Shown here one piece after another: positions 41,577 through 50,113 of a DNA stretch of 64,000 nucleotides. Origin of the DNA: Clostridia bacterium (lineage in GTDB: Bacteria; Bacillota; Clostridia; Oscillospirales; Acutalibacteraceae); the NCBI GenBank assembly GCA_017461625.1, contig JAFTXJ010000013.1, positions 62,001 to 126,000 of the forward strand, read 5' to 3'. The notes below the pieces were generated by a model. It searched no databases and was not told where the DNA came from. It was given only the letters and a program-made list of their open reading frames with translations. Each line of letters starts with the position of its first letter. Positions within the stretch are counted from its first letter, which is position 1. The position numbers and the translations under genes were made by a program.

Positions 41577-43145
41577 ATGGATTCATCTACATTGCAGATT
41601 TTTTTAGCAATGGCCGGATATATGCTTATTGTTATTGCAATCGGCTTATTCTACGCTAAAAGATCAAACAAAAGTTCAGAAGATTATTTCATCGGCGGCA
41701 GAACGCTCGGTCCCTGGGTTGCAGCTATGAGTGCTGAGGCTTCCGATATGAGTGGTTGGCTTCTTATGGGTCTGCCTGGTGTTGCATATTGGTGTGGCAT
41801 TGCCGACGCTGCATGGACCGCTATCGGCCTTGCAATCGGTACATACGTCAACTGGCTTGTTGTTGCTAAAAGACTGAGAAGATACTCAGTTGTTGCCGGC
41901 AACGCTATCACAATCCCCGAATTTTTCTCAAACAGATACCACGAAAAGAAGAATATCATCATGACTCTTGCGGCTGTGTTTATTCTTGTTTTCTTCACAG
42001 TTTATGCGTCAAGCTGCTTTGTTACCTGTGGTAAGCTTTTCAGCACCCTTTTTGGTTACAGCTATCATTCAATGCTTATCGTTGGTGCAGTTTTCGTTGT
42101 GGTTTACACATTCCTCGGCGGTTTCCTTGCTGAAAGCGTTTCAGACTTTATGCAGGCTGTGGTTATGATTATTGCCCTCGTTACCGTTCTTGTAACAGGC
42201 ACGGTTAACGCAGGCGGTATTGATGCCGTTCTTGCTAACGCACAGGCTATCCCCGGTTATTTTTCACTCACAAGTATGGCAACACCTATCACCGACACTG
42301 ACGGTGTTCAGCAGGTTGTTAACGGTGTTGCTCAGTTTGGTGAGCCCACAAAATACGGTCTTCTCACCATTCTCTCAACTGCATCATGGGGTCTCGGTTA
42401 CTTCGGTATTCCTCAGGTTCTTTTGAGATTCATCGCTATCAGAAAACCCGATGAACTTAAAAAATCACGCAGAATTGCAACAGTATGGGTTATTATTTCT
42501 CTCTTTGCTGCAGTTTTCATCGGTGTTCTCGGTCGTTCACTCTTCCCCACAGAAGAGAGCCTTCTCACAAGTGGCGGTGCAGAAAATATCTTCATCAACC
42601 TTTCAGAATACCTTCTTCCTGCTCTTCTTGCAGGTGTTGTTATGGCAGGTATCCTTGCTGCAACAATCAGCTCATCTGACTCATACCTTCTTATCGCTTC
42701 ATCAGCTTTTGCAAAGAACATTTTTGAAAAGAATAAGAAAAATGCATCGGATAAGTCTGTTATGTGGATTTCAAGAATTGCACTTCTCATCATCTCTGCA
42801 ATCGGCATTGTAATTGCCTGGGATGAAGACAGCGTTATCTTTGACATCGTTTCATTCGCATGGTCAGGCTTCGGTGCAACATTCGGTCCGATTATGCTCT
42901 TCTCACTTTTCTGGAAGAGAACATCTTACCTCGGTGCAATCGCAGGTATGGTTTCAGGTGCTGCAACGGTATTTATCTGGAAGCTTGCTCTCAAGCCCCT
43001 TGGCGGTGTGTTCGGTATTTACGAGCTTCTTCCTGCATTCCTTGTTTCATGCTTGTTCATCGTTGTGGTTTCTCTTATCACAAAGAAACCTTCAAAGGAA
43101 ATTGAAAAAGAATTTGAACTTGCAAAATCAGGCAACATCGAATAA
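41577..43145 (+). CDS. putP: Sodium/proline symporter (SSS family, PutP-like)
   Basis: 522 residues, GGAGGAG before ATG. Around 13 membrane helices. The second helix and first loop carry EASDMSGWLLMGLPG, the sodium/proline signature of PutP, and VYTFLGGFLAESVSDFMQ is also conserved. The SSDSYLLIASSAFAKN stretch (about 366-381) holds the Ser/Thr of the second sodium site. It imports proline with Na+ as a nutrient or osmolyte. Monocistronic, ending at the terminator 43162-43195. Confidence 0.9.
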   Translation: MDSSTLQIFLAMAGYMLIVIAIGLFYAKRSNKSSEDYFIGGRTLGPWVAAMSAEASDMSGWLLMGLPGVAYWCGIADAAWTAIGLAIGTYVNWLVVAKRLRRYSVVAGNAITIPEFFSNRYHEKKNIIMTLAAVFILVFFTVYASSCFVTCGKLFSTLFGYSYHSMLIVGAVFVVVYTFLGGFLAESVSDFMQAVVMIIALVTVLVTGTVNAGGIDAVLANAQAIPGYFSLTSMATPITDTDGVQQVVNGVAQFGEPTKYGLLTILSTASWGLGYFGIPQVLLRFIAIRKPDELKKSRRIATVWVIISLFAAVFIGVLGRSLFPTEESLLTSGGAENIFINLSEYLLPALLAGVVMAGILAATISSSDSYLLIASSAFAKNIFEKNKKNASDKSVMWISRIALLIISAIGIVIAWDEDSVIFDIVSFAWSGFGATFGPIMLFSLFWKRTSYLGAIAGMVSGAATVFIWKLALKPLGGVFGIYELLPAFLVSCLFIVVVSLITKKPSKEIEKEFELAKSGNIE

Positions 43146-43161
43146 TTTAACCCAAAACTTA

Positions 43162-43195
43162 AGCCCATCGGAGTTAAATCCGATGGGCTGTTTTT
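43162..43195 (+). terminator. Terminator after putP
   Basis: AGCCCATCGGA pairs with TCCGATGGGCT (43162-43172 with 43179-43189), loop of six, then GTTTTT. It overlaps the end of the convergent MFS gene. Confidence 0.85.
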
Positions 43196-44441
43196 ATGCC
43201 TTATTCTTTTTAAAAAATCTGATACAGCTCAGAACTATCACAATGCCGATAATCGGAAACAGTGATGTAACAAGCATTCCCGCTTTCATTCCGATTTGTT
43301 CCGGTGATAAACCTGATGTTATGCTCAATTCCTGAGCAAATTTGCTGATTGAAACGCTGTCTATAACAATTCCCATTAACTGAGGTGCTATTGATGCCCC
43401 AAGGTCACCGCCTGCTGCCATTAAAGCAAAGGCTGCAACTCCGGCGCCGTGAACATTTTCTTCCATCATAATCAGCGTACCCGGCCAAAGCATCGCTGTG
43501 AAAACACCCGTGAGAATGCACGCAACAAACGGAGCAATCACTCCTGTTGAAAAACCTGCCACAAGGTAACATACTGCTGCACCAATCATACCACCGAGCA
43601 AAATTTTAAAAATGTTTTTGCCGTATTTAGCGTAGGCTATTCTTGCCATACCAAGCAATATGGCAAACATTGCCATACCAAGGATATCGCCCATTGCTTT
43701 GTCTATATTCAGTGCACTTTCAGTGTAGCTTGATATCCAGTTTGACATTGCGTTTTCAGCACAGCTTCCAAAAAATATACAGGCAACGCAAAAAGCAAGA
43801 CCAATTGTTCGCTTTTTGGTAGAAGACGTACTCTTGGGTTCACTGTTATTCACATCCATATCAGGCATTGGCGAGGTCATAAAAAGCACCGCTGCCGTTA
43901 ACGGAAGAACAGCAAAAAATATTGTGAGGTACATCCAGTTCTGCGAACCGAAAATTTTAAGGAACAGAGTGCTTATCACCACAACCGTGAATACACCGAA
44001 AGCATAAAGCGAATGAAGAAGGCTCATATCCTTCTGAGGATTGTCAGACGGAATAGCGGCAATAACAGGGCTTAATAAAACCTCTGAAAGACCTGCAGAA
44101 ACAGAAAAAATCACCGTTCCCGCAAGAAGCCCTGCATAAGCGTGCTCAGGCAAAAACATCGGCACAAGGGCATATATCAGCATGCCCACACAGGTGATTA
44201 TCGGCATAACCCTGACAACCTTTTTAACATTAAAATATTTTGTAAACATCGTAAAAATCAAATCAATGCCAAGCTGAGTGCAGAAGTTTGTGAGCACCAA
44301 TGTGCCAAGCAAAGTGTAAGAAATTCCGTATGTATCGTGAAAAATCACAAACAGAAGCGGTGGCAAGCTAAAAATAGACGACATTGTAAAATAAGCCGCA
44401 TAGCAGGCAAATTTTGTTCTTTTAAAATTGTGTGCAGACAT
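43194..44441 (-). CDS. MFS transporter
   Basis: 415 residues from ATG 44441, with GGAGG upstream; a longer start (TTG 44453) overlaps the site. Twelve hydrophobic segments in two halves. Weak MFS loop 2-3 (TKYFNVKKVVRVMP) and middle loop (PDMDVNNSEPKSTSSTKK). It is of the fucose-permease/FucP-like shape in length and pattern, but the substrate is unknown. Single-gene unit with its own promoter at 44473-44501. Confidence 0.75.
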   Translation of the reverse strand: MSAHNFKRTKFACYAAYFTMSSIFSLPPLLFVIFHDTYGISYTLLGTLVLTNFCTQLGIDLIFTMFTKYFNVKKVVRVMPIITCVGMLIYALVPMFLPEHAYAGLLAGTVIFSVSAGLSEVLLSPVIAAIPSDNPQKDMSLLHSLYAFGVFTVVVISTLFLKIFGSQNWMYLTIFFAVLPLTAAVLFMTSPMPDMDVNNSEPKSTSSTKKRTIGLAFCVACIFFGSCAENAMSNWISSYTESALNIDKAMGDILGMAMFAILLGMARIAYAKYGKNIFKILLGGMIGAAVCYLVAGFSTGVIAPFVACILTGVFTAMLWPGTLIMMEENVHGAGVAAFALMAAGGDLGASIAPQLMGIVIDSVSISKFAQELSITSGLSPEQIGMKAGMLVTSLFPIIGIVIVLSCIRFFKKNKA

Positions 44442-44472
44442 AATTCCCTCCAAGAAAAACTAATCGCCCTTT

Positions 44473-44501
44473 AATATACCACACAAAAAAACTCTTTTCA
44501 A
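44473..44501 (-). promoter_or_regulatory. Promoter of the MFS gene
   Basis: Minus-strand TTGAAA, 17-base spacer, TATATT. Confidence 0.6.
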
Positions 44502-44511
44502 TGATTAAAAT

Positions 44512-44547
44512 TAAAAAGTGGCCTGAAATCAAACGATTTCAAGCCAC
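44512..44547 (-). terminator. Terminator after the GMP synthase gene
   Basis: GTGGC-C-TGAAATC pairs with GATTTCA-A-GCCAC around a four-base loop; the minus strand continues CTTTTTAATTTT. Confidence 0.8.
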
Positions 44548-44564
44548 CCAAAAGCCATTGTGTA

Positions 44565-45566
44565 TTATTCCCACTCAATTGTGCCGGTGGGCTTGGGAGT
44601 GAGGTCGAAGAGAACACGGTTGATGCCATCAACCTCTTCGGTAATTCTTGCTGTGATTTTATGAAGCACGGGATAAGGAATTTCCTCAATTGTTGCTGTC
44701 ATAGCATCTTTTGTATTTACTGCTCTGATGATTGCGGGCCAGCCTTCATAACGGCTGTCATCTTTAACACCAACGCTCTTAACATCGGGAATTGCAACAA
44801 AATATTGCCATACCTTTTCAGCAAGTCCGCAGTTATCAAACTCTTCACGGAGGATTGCATCTGCCTCACGAAGCGCATGAAGTCTGTCACGAGTGATTGC
44901 ACCAAGGCAACGTACACCAAGTCCGGGACCCGGGAACGGCTGACGGTAAACCATACCGTGAGGAAGACCGAGAGCTTCACCAACAACTCTTACTTCATCC
45001 TTAAAGAGGAGCTTAATGGGCTCAACAAGTTCCATTTCCATTTCATCGGGAAGTCCGCCAACATTGTGGTGTGACTTAACAGCCTTTTTACCCTCTGAAG
45101 CTTTGATACTTTCGAGAATATCGGGATAAATTGTACCCTGAGCAAGGAATGAAATTCCGTCAAGTTTTGCTGACTCTTCATCAAAAACTTTAATAAACTC
45201 TGCACCGATAATCTTACGCTTTGCTTCAGGATCACTTACACCTGCAAGAAGGTCAAGAAAACGGTCAGTTGCGTCAACATAAACAAGGTTAGCATCAAGA
45301 GCTTTACCGAAAACCTCAATAACCTGCTCGCTTTCGCCTTTACGCATAAGGCCGTGGTTAACGTGAACGCAAACCAACTGCTTACCGATAGCTTTAATAA
45401 GAAGAGCTGCTACAACGCTTGAATCTACTCCGCCTGAAAGAGCGAGCAAAACCTTTTTGTCGCCAACCTGAGCACGTACAGCTGCAACCTGCTCATCAAT
45501 AAATTTGTTTGCCAATTCAGCGGTAGTGATTCTTGCCATTGAATCGGGTCTTTTGTTTGAATCCAT
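44565..45566 (-). CDS. guaA: GMP synthase ATP-pyrophosphatase subunit, without glutaminase domain
   Basis: 333 residues from ATG 45566, AAAGGAGG just upstream. It starts with 15 unrelated residues, then the ATP-PPase domain: PP-loop LLALSGGVDSSVVAALL (about 40-56), HVNHGLMRKGE, QGTIYPDILES, KSHHNVGGLP, FPGPGLGVRCLG, then the dimerisation domain ending DLTPKPTGTIEWE. Bacterial GuaA is normally about 510-525 residues with an N-terminal class I glutaminase; here that part is missing and the 36 bases upstream leave no room for it. Archaea split the enzyme into two genes, so this copy either uses ammonia or a glutaminase encoded elsewhere. It makes GMP from XMP. Same transcript as the CofE-like gene. 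Confidence 0.88.
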   Translation of the reverse strand: MDSNKRPDSMARITTAELANKFIDEQVAAVRAQVGDKKVLLALSGGVDSSVVAALLIKAIGKQLVCVHVNHGLMRKGESEQVIEVFGKALDANLVYVDATDRFLDLLAGVSDPEAKRKIIGAEFIKVFDEESAKLDGISFLAQGTIYPDILESIKASEGKKAVKSHHNVGGLPDEMEMELVEPIKLLFKDEVRVVGEALGLPHGMVYRQPFPGPGLGVRCLGAITRDRLHALREADAILREEFDNCGLAEKVWQYFVAIPDVKSVGVKDDSRYEGWPAIIRAVNTKDAMTATIEEIPYPVLHKITARITEEVDGINRVLFDLTPKPTGTIEWE

Positions 45567-45602
45567 TTCAATTCCTCCTTTGGGGTGATATATTAAAAAA
45601 TA

Positions 45603-46802
45603 TTAGTTAGTGTAGTTATCAAAATAACCCTGAACGAGAACAACAGGTGTACCCTTGTCGCCTGAGCCACTTGTAAGGTCACAAAGAGAACCGATAAGGT
45701 CAGTAAGCTGGCGAGGTGTTGTGCCCTGAGAAGCCATGTTACCAACAAGGTTATCCTGCTTTGATTTGATTGACTCTGAAATTGCCTTTTTAAGCTCTTC
45801 GCCTGAAAGGTCTTTAAAGTCATTATCTGCAAGATATTTGAGCTTAAGCTCGTTAGGTGTGCCTACAAGTCCGTCAGTGAATGCAGGTGAAACAACAGGG
45901 TCTGCAAGCTCCCAGATTTTACCTTTAGGATCTTTGAATGCACCGTCACCGTAAACCATAACTTCAACATGCTTGCCTGTAGCTTTAAGAATTTTATCCT
46001 GAATATCAAGCACAAGTGGCTGACAATTTCTTGGGAAAAGCTTAACAGTATCTTCAGTTGATTTGTTTGAGCCGAGAAGGCCGTATGCTTCGTTGCAACC
46101 GCTGCCGTCAACAGGAGCGTTGAGAATTTCATCAAGGCCGAGAACAACCTTTGCGCCTGCCGCTTTGAGGATTCTCTTTGTGCGGGCACGTGTGTGAATG
46201 TCGCAGTTGATTACGCAATCGGTGTAATCAAGGATAGTTTTAGCCTGGTTTGCAAACACAAACTCAACCTCTGCACCGCATGAACGAACAACTTCGCCGT
46301 AATATTCAACATAGTCAACACCGGTGAACTCATGAACGTTTTTGCCGAAAAGCTCACGGTATTTTTCAAGTGACAAAACATCGCTGTATGGGTTAATGCC
46401 TGCTTCGTCGATTTTATCAAGGCTTACAAGCTCATTACCAACCTCGTCTGAGGGATAGCTGAGCATAAGAATAACTTTTTTAACGCCCTTTGCAATACCT
46501 TTGAGGCAGATTGCAAAACGGTTACGGGAAAGAATGGGGAAGATAACACCAACGGTTTCACCGCCTGTTTTGGCTTTAACATCAGCTGCAATGTTGTCAA
46601 CAGAAGCGTAGTTACCCTGAGCTCTTGCAACAATTGATTCGGTGATTGAGATAACATCTCTGTCACGAAGTTCAAAGCCCTCTGCTTCAGCTGCTTCAAG
46701 CACGCTGTCTGCAACAAGCTTAGCAAGGTCATCACCCTGACGGATGATGGGGCAACGAATACCTCTTGAAACTGTACCGACTCTGCGTTCTTTCTTATCC
46801 AT
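45603..46802 (-). CDS. CofE-like coenzyme F420-0:L-glutamate ligase domain protein
   Basis: 399 residues from ATG 46802, with AAAGGA ten bases upstream. Full-length match to the F420_ligase fold: RRVGTVSRGIRCPIIRQGDDLAKLVADS near the start, DVISITESIVARAQG (about 50), and a long central Rossmann-like half. Known members add glutamate to F420 or other folate-like acceptors. No F420 biosynthesis genes are present and Clostridia of this type generally lack F420, so the real substrate is unknown. It is the first gene of a two-gene transcript with guaA, suggesting a nucleotide- or amide-forming role (inference). Confidence 0.8.
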   Translation of the reverse strand: MDKKERRVGTVSRGIRCPIIRQGDDLAKLVADSVLEAAEAEGFELRDRDVISITESIVARAQGNYASVDNIAADVKAKTGGETVGVIFPILSRNRFAICLKGIAKGVKKVILMLSYPSDEVGNELVSLDKIDEAGINPYSDVLSLEKYRELFGKNVHEFTGVDYVEYYGEVVRSCGAEVEFVFANQAKTILDYTDCVINCDIHTRARTKRILKAAGAKVVLGLDEILNAPVDGSGCNEAYGLLGSNKSTEDTVKLFPRNCQPLVLDIQDKILKATGKHVEVMVYGDGAFKDPKGKIWELADPVVSPAFTDGLVGTPNELKLKYLADNDFKDLSGEELKKAISESIKSKQDNLVGNMASQGTTPRQLTDLIGSLCDLTSGSGDKGTPVVLVQGYFDNYTN

Positions 46803-46823
46803 TATATCCAAGTCCTTTCAGGT

Positions 46824-46911
46824 GGTTGCCGAGCAACCTAAAATTAACAAGTCTGCATTTATTTTAACCAACAAATGCCCTTGTATAACAACGGTTGAAT
46901 TTAAATCAACC
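46824..46911 (-). promoter_or_regulatory. Structured 5' leader of the CofE-guaA transcript
   Basis: About 115 bases lie between the promoter and the start codon. Two hairpins are visible on the minus strand: GGTTGA/TCAACC (46893-46911) near the 5' end, and GGTTGC-TCG-GCAACC (46824-46838), ending ten bases before the ribosome site. The consensus of a purine or other riboswitch known to me is not present. Confidence 0.4.
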
Positions 46912-46925
46912 TTTTTTACTCGTAA

Positions 46926-46955
46926 ATTATATCGCAAACAGTAATAATCTGTCAA
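46926..46955 (-). promoter_or_regulatory. Promoter of the CofE-guaA transcript
   Basis: Minus-strand TTGACA and TATAAT, both perfect, 18-base spacer. Confidence 0.75.
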
Positions 46956-47016
46956 CGAAAAATCATATCATATTGAGCATTTTTTTGCTGATTTTTATGT
47001 TATATTTTCACAAAAC

Positions 47017-47048
47017 AAAAAACATCAAGACGACATGCATCTTGATGT
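47017..47048 (-). terminator. Terminator after the XRE regulator
   Basis: ACATCAAGA (47022-47030) pairs with TCTTGATGT (47040-47048); the minus strand continues in TTTTTTG. Confidence 0.75.
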
Positions 47049-47065
47049 TGTTCTATTTAATTTGA

Positions 47066-47290
47066 TTATCTGAAAGTGAAAAGTCTTTCAACAGAAACGT
47101 CAAGCAATTCTGAAATATCAAAAATCACGTCAAGCGAAACTCCACAGGTGGCAAGCTCTATTTTGCTTACTGTTGTTCTGTCAAGATTAAGCTTCTCCGC
47201 TAACGATTCCTGTGTATATCCGTTCAATTTTCTGTAATAAGCTATATTCAAACCCAGCAATTTGTATTTTTGTTTATGATTGCTTTTCAT
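47066..47290 (-). CDS. XRE-family helix-turn-helix regulator
   Basis: 74 residues from ATG 47290; an in-frame GTG (47302) and ATG (47296) lie just upstream and the ribosome site (GGTGATG) is not decisive. A single HTH_3 domain: LGLNIAYYRKLNGYTQESLAEKLNLDRTTVSKIELATCGVS with the second helix at QESLAEKL. No partner domain. It is divergent from the large surface-protein gene at 47422 and lies within 135 bases of its promoter, so it could regulate that gene (inference). Confidence 0.82.
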   Translation of the reverse strand: MKSNHKQKYKLLGLNIAYYRKLNGYTQESLAEKLNLDRTTVSKIELATCGVSLDVIFDISELLDVSVERLFTFR

Positions 47291-47360
47291 TATCATCACC
47301 AATTTGATAATACATTAAAAAGGTTTACCAAAACAGAGATTTTAATTCATAATATTATGC

Positions 47361-47389
47361 TTGACATTCTACATTTTAAGATTTATAAT
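47361..47389 (+). promoter_or_regulatory. Consensus promoter of the CHAP surface-protein gene
   Basis: TTGACA (47361-47366), 17-base spacer, TATAAT (47384-47389), both perfect. Confidence 0.85.
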
Positions 47390-47421
47390 GACCTCACACA
47401 ATATTAAAAGGAGTGTACATA

Positions 47422-50007
47422 ATGAAAAAAGCTTTATCTGTAATTATGACTATTGTCATTATGCTGTCTGCTTTTCCCATTTCTGGTTTGTTAAACATTG
47501 ACTTACCAGGAACAATTGAGGCATCAGCAGCAACCATGACCATGTCAGAATTACGAAAAAAATTTCCACATGGTAAATATTGGAATCATGCAGGAAATCC
47601 TGGTTCTTCAAACTCTGTAAACAATCAAGACGGTTACACATCTACCCCTTGCAGTGTCCATGGTGTAGTTGGCACTAGCAAACAGACTTGCAACGGATTT
47701 GCACCTAGCGGAACTCAGCTTTCTTGGCAATGTATGGGTTATGCAGAAAAGTTAGGATACGATGCAACTGGTTACAACCCGAGAAACAATGCAAACGGGT
47801 GGAAAACCTATACAAGTTCATCTGCACTTGACAATTTAAAAGCAGGAGATATTGTTCGTTATAAAAATGATGGGCATTCAATATATGTTACAGCTGTTGA
47901 TGGCAATACTGTTACATATACCGACTGTAACAGTGATGGCCACTGCAAAATAATGTGGGATAAGACTATTTCAAAAGCAACATTGAAATCATCTTTCACG
48001 CATGTTCGTTCCGCACCAAGTGCATTAGCTACCACTTACGAAATTGGTCGCTATAAAATAACAGCAAACGGTGGACTTATATTAAGGAAAACAGCAAGCA
48101 CTTCTGCCGATGCTTTGTTAACTATTCCTGAGGGAACAAAAGTTAATGTAACAAAAATTTCAGGCAGTTGGGGTTACACATCTTACGATGGCAAAGAAGG
48201 ATGGATTTATTTAATATATACAAGCTATTCTTCTAATATTTTAATCGTCTACTTCAATGCAAATAACGGCTCTATAAGTTCTGATTCCTACAAGCTAAGT
48301 TCCAATAAAATTTGCGATAAAAGTTCCGGAACTCAAATATCCCAAGTTTGGGTATATGACAATACAAAAGATAACGGACTTATGAACGCCTCAACATTTG
48401 GACTTTATAAAACCGGGTACTCTTTTGCGGGTTGGGGAACAAAAGCCTCTGGTGGAACAATTTTTGACGACGGAGATGCAACTTTAATACCGAGTAAAAT
48501 CAACTCAAACATCAAAAACGGAAGTTGTTCAACGACCCTCTATGCCCAGTGGAAAGCCAACACTTTAACCGTTAATTACAATGTAAACGGTGGTTCAATC
48601 AATTCTGATAAATATAAGCTGAGTTCAAGTTTGTTATATTACATATCTTCAGGCAAAAAAGTGGATGATATATGGACATACAACGAAACTCATGAAAACG
48701 GCTTATATAATTCTGGAACATTTGGAATTTATAAAACAGGCTATTCTTTCGCAGGTTGGGGAACAAAATCTTCAAGTGGTACAGTATTAGACCAAAACAA
48801 CGAGGATTTAAAGCCAACCGACATAAATACAAATATTAAAAACGGTAATTGTTCCACAACACTCTATGCCCAGTGGAAAGCTAACAGCTACAAAATTGCT
48901 TTCAACGGTAACGGTTCAACAAGCGGTTCTATGAGCAACCTTGCAATGACCTACGGTTCAGCCAAGAACCTCACTGCAAATGCTTTCTCTAAAACCGGTT
49001 ACACTTTCAATGGTTGGAACACAAAAGCTGACGGCAAAGGCACAGCCTACGCTGACAAAGCCTCTGTTAAAAACCTCACTTCAACCAAAGACGGTACTGT
49101 TACTCTCTATGCCCAGTGGAAGGCTAACAGCTACAAAATCGCTTTTAACGGCAATGGCGCAACAAGCGGTTCTATGAGCAACCTTGCAATGACCTACGGT
49201 TCAGCTAAGAACCTCACTGCAAATGCTTTCTCTAAAACCGGTTATACTTTCAACGGTTGGAACACTAAAGCAAACGGCACAGGCACAGCTTACGTTGACA
49301 AAGCTTCTGTCAAAAATCTTACTTCGACCAAAGACGGCACTGTTACGCTCTACGCTCAGTGGACAAAAAATCATACTCATTCTTATTCATCAAAAGTAAC
49401 AAAAGCACCTACTTGCACAGAATCCGGTATTAAAACCTTCACCTGCTCCTGCGGTAACAGCTACACTCAAACTATCAACGCTACAGGTCACAGTTACGTA
49501 AAAAACATTGTTTCTCCCACCTGCACCGAACAGGGCTATACCAAAACCACCTGCAGTAACTGTTCATATGTTGCAACAAGCAATTATGTTTCTGCAAAGG
49601 GACACACTTACGGTGATTGGGTAGTTACAAAACAGCCCACAACAACACAGACAGGCATTAAAACAAAAACCTGCCATTGCGGTGCAACAATAACAGAAAC
49701 CATGCCCAAACTGACTGCACCGGAATATTTTGTTGAATTTGAAGACGACAGTATCGATCTTTATTATAAAGATGTAATTTCAACAAATCTTTCGACAAAC
49801 GGCAGTAAGATTATATACACTTCATCCGACACTTCAGTTGCTGTTGTTAATGAAAACGGTAAGGTTACAGCCGTTGGCACAGGGGACGCAACAATCACAG
49901 CCACAGTGGAGGGAACATCAATCAGCGACACTTGCGAAATCAATGTATCATACGCATGGTGGCAATGGATAATCTTAATTCTTCTTTTAGGTTTTATCTG
50001 GTATTAA
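47422..50007 (+). CDS. Large surface protein: CHAP-like peptidase, SH3, Flg_new repeats and Trp-rich tail
   Basis: 861 residues from ATG 47422 (AAAGGAG upstream). Signal peptide about 1-38. A CHAP/NlpC-like domain at about 70-190: catalytic-type Cys in WQCMGYAEKLG, GDIVRYKND, His in GHSIYVTAV, then TYTDCN. An SH3 domain follows (about 205-270, LILRKTASTSADALLTI, GWIYL). Then come four Flg_new (InlB-like) repeats (about 275-650) ending LYAQW, two cysteine modules (HTHSYSSKVTKAPTC..., about 655-765) and a Big_2 domain (about 770-840). The C-terminus is WWQWIILILLLGFIWY. A wall-hydrolysing and binding surface protein is likely. Same C-terminal layout as the protein at 13853. Confidence 0.8.
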   Translation: MKKALSVIMTIVIMLSAFPISGLLNIDLPGTIEASAATMTMSELRKKFPHGKYWNHAGNPGSSNSVNNQDGYTSTPCSVHGVVGTSKQTCNGFAPSGTQLSWQCMGYAEKLGYDATGYNPRNNANGWKTYTSSSALDNLKAGDIVRYKNDGHSIYVTAVDGNTVTYTDCNSDGHCKIMWDKTISKATLKSSFTHVRSAPSALATTYEIGRYKITANGGLILRKTASTSADALLTIPEGTKVNVTKISGSWGYTSYDGKEGWIYLIYTSYSSNILIVYFNANNGSISSDSYKLSSNKICDKSSGTQISQVWVYDNTKDNGLMNASTFGLYKTGYSFAGWGTKASGGTIFDDGDATLIPSKINSNIKNGSCSTTLYAQWKANTLTVNYNVNGGSINSDKYKLSSSLLYYISSGKKVDDIWTYNETHENGLYNSGTFGIYKTGYSFAGWGTKSSSGTVLDQNNEDLKPTDINTNIKNGNCSTTLYAQWKANSYKIAFNGNGSTSGSMSNLAMTYGSAKNLTANAFSKTGYTFNGWNTKADGKGTAYADKASVKNLTSTKDGTVTLYAQWKANSYKIAFNGNGATSGSMSNLAMTYGSAKNLTANAFSKTGYTFNGWNTKANGTGTAYVDKASVKNLTSTKDGTVTLYAQWTKNHTHSYSSKVTKAPTCTESGIKTFTCSCGNSYTQTINATGHSYVKNIVSPTCTEQGYTKTTCSNCSYVATSNYVSAKGHTYGDWVVTKQPTTTQTGIKTKTCHCGATITETMPKLTAPEYFVEFEDDSIDLYYKDVISTNLSTNGSKIIYTSSDTSVAVVNENGKVTAVGTGDATITATVEGTSISDTCEINVSYAWWQWIILILLLGFIWY
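48877..49362 (+). repeat. Two tandem 243-bp near-identical Flg_new repeats
   Basis: Unit 1 covers 48877-49119, unit 2 49120-49362, 81 codons each. They differ at only a few residues (GNGST/GNGAT, DGKGTAYAD/NGTGTAYVD). The two earlier repeats in the gene are longer (about 107 residues) and diverged, so this pair arose by recent duplication. Confidence 0.85.
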
Positions 50008-50015
50008 ATAGACAT

Positions 50016-50051
50016 GAGGGCAGATTTGTTGTCTGCCCTCTTAAACTTTTT
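50016..50051 (+). terminator. Terminator after the CHAP surface-protein gene
   Basis: GAGGGCAGA pairs with TCTGCCCTC (50016-50024 with 50032-50040), then TTAAACTTTTT. Confidence 0.8.
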
Positions 50052-50113
50052 ATTGCATTATTTTGCCGTTTATGTTAACATATCGGTAACATATTTTGAA
50101 AAGGAGAAAATTT

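Noticed and set aside
46812..46911. SAM or purine riboswitch in the CofE-guaA leader
   Set aside because: A GGCAACC is present, but the other conserved parts of S-box or purine aptamers are absent; only hairpins are reported.
48877..49362. CRISPR-like repeats
   Set aside because: Repeat units are 243 bp, contiguous and in frame with the protein; no short repeat-spacer pattern exists anywhere in the window.
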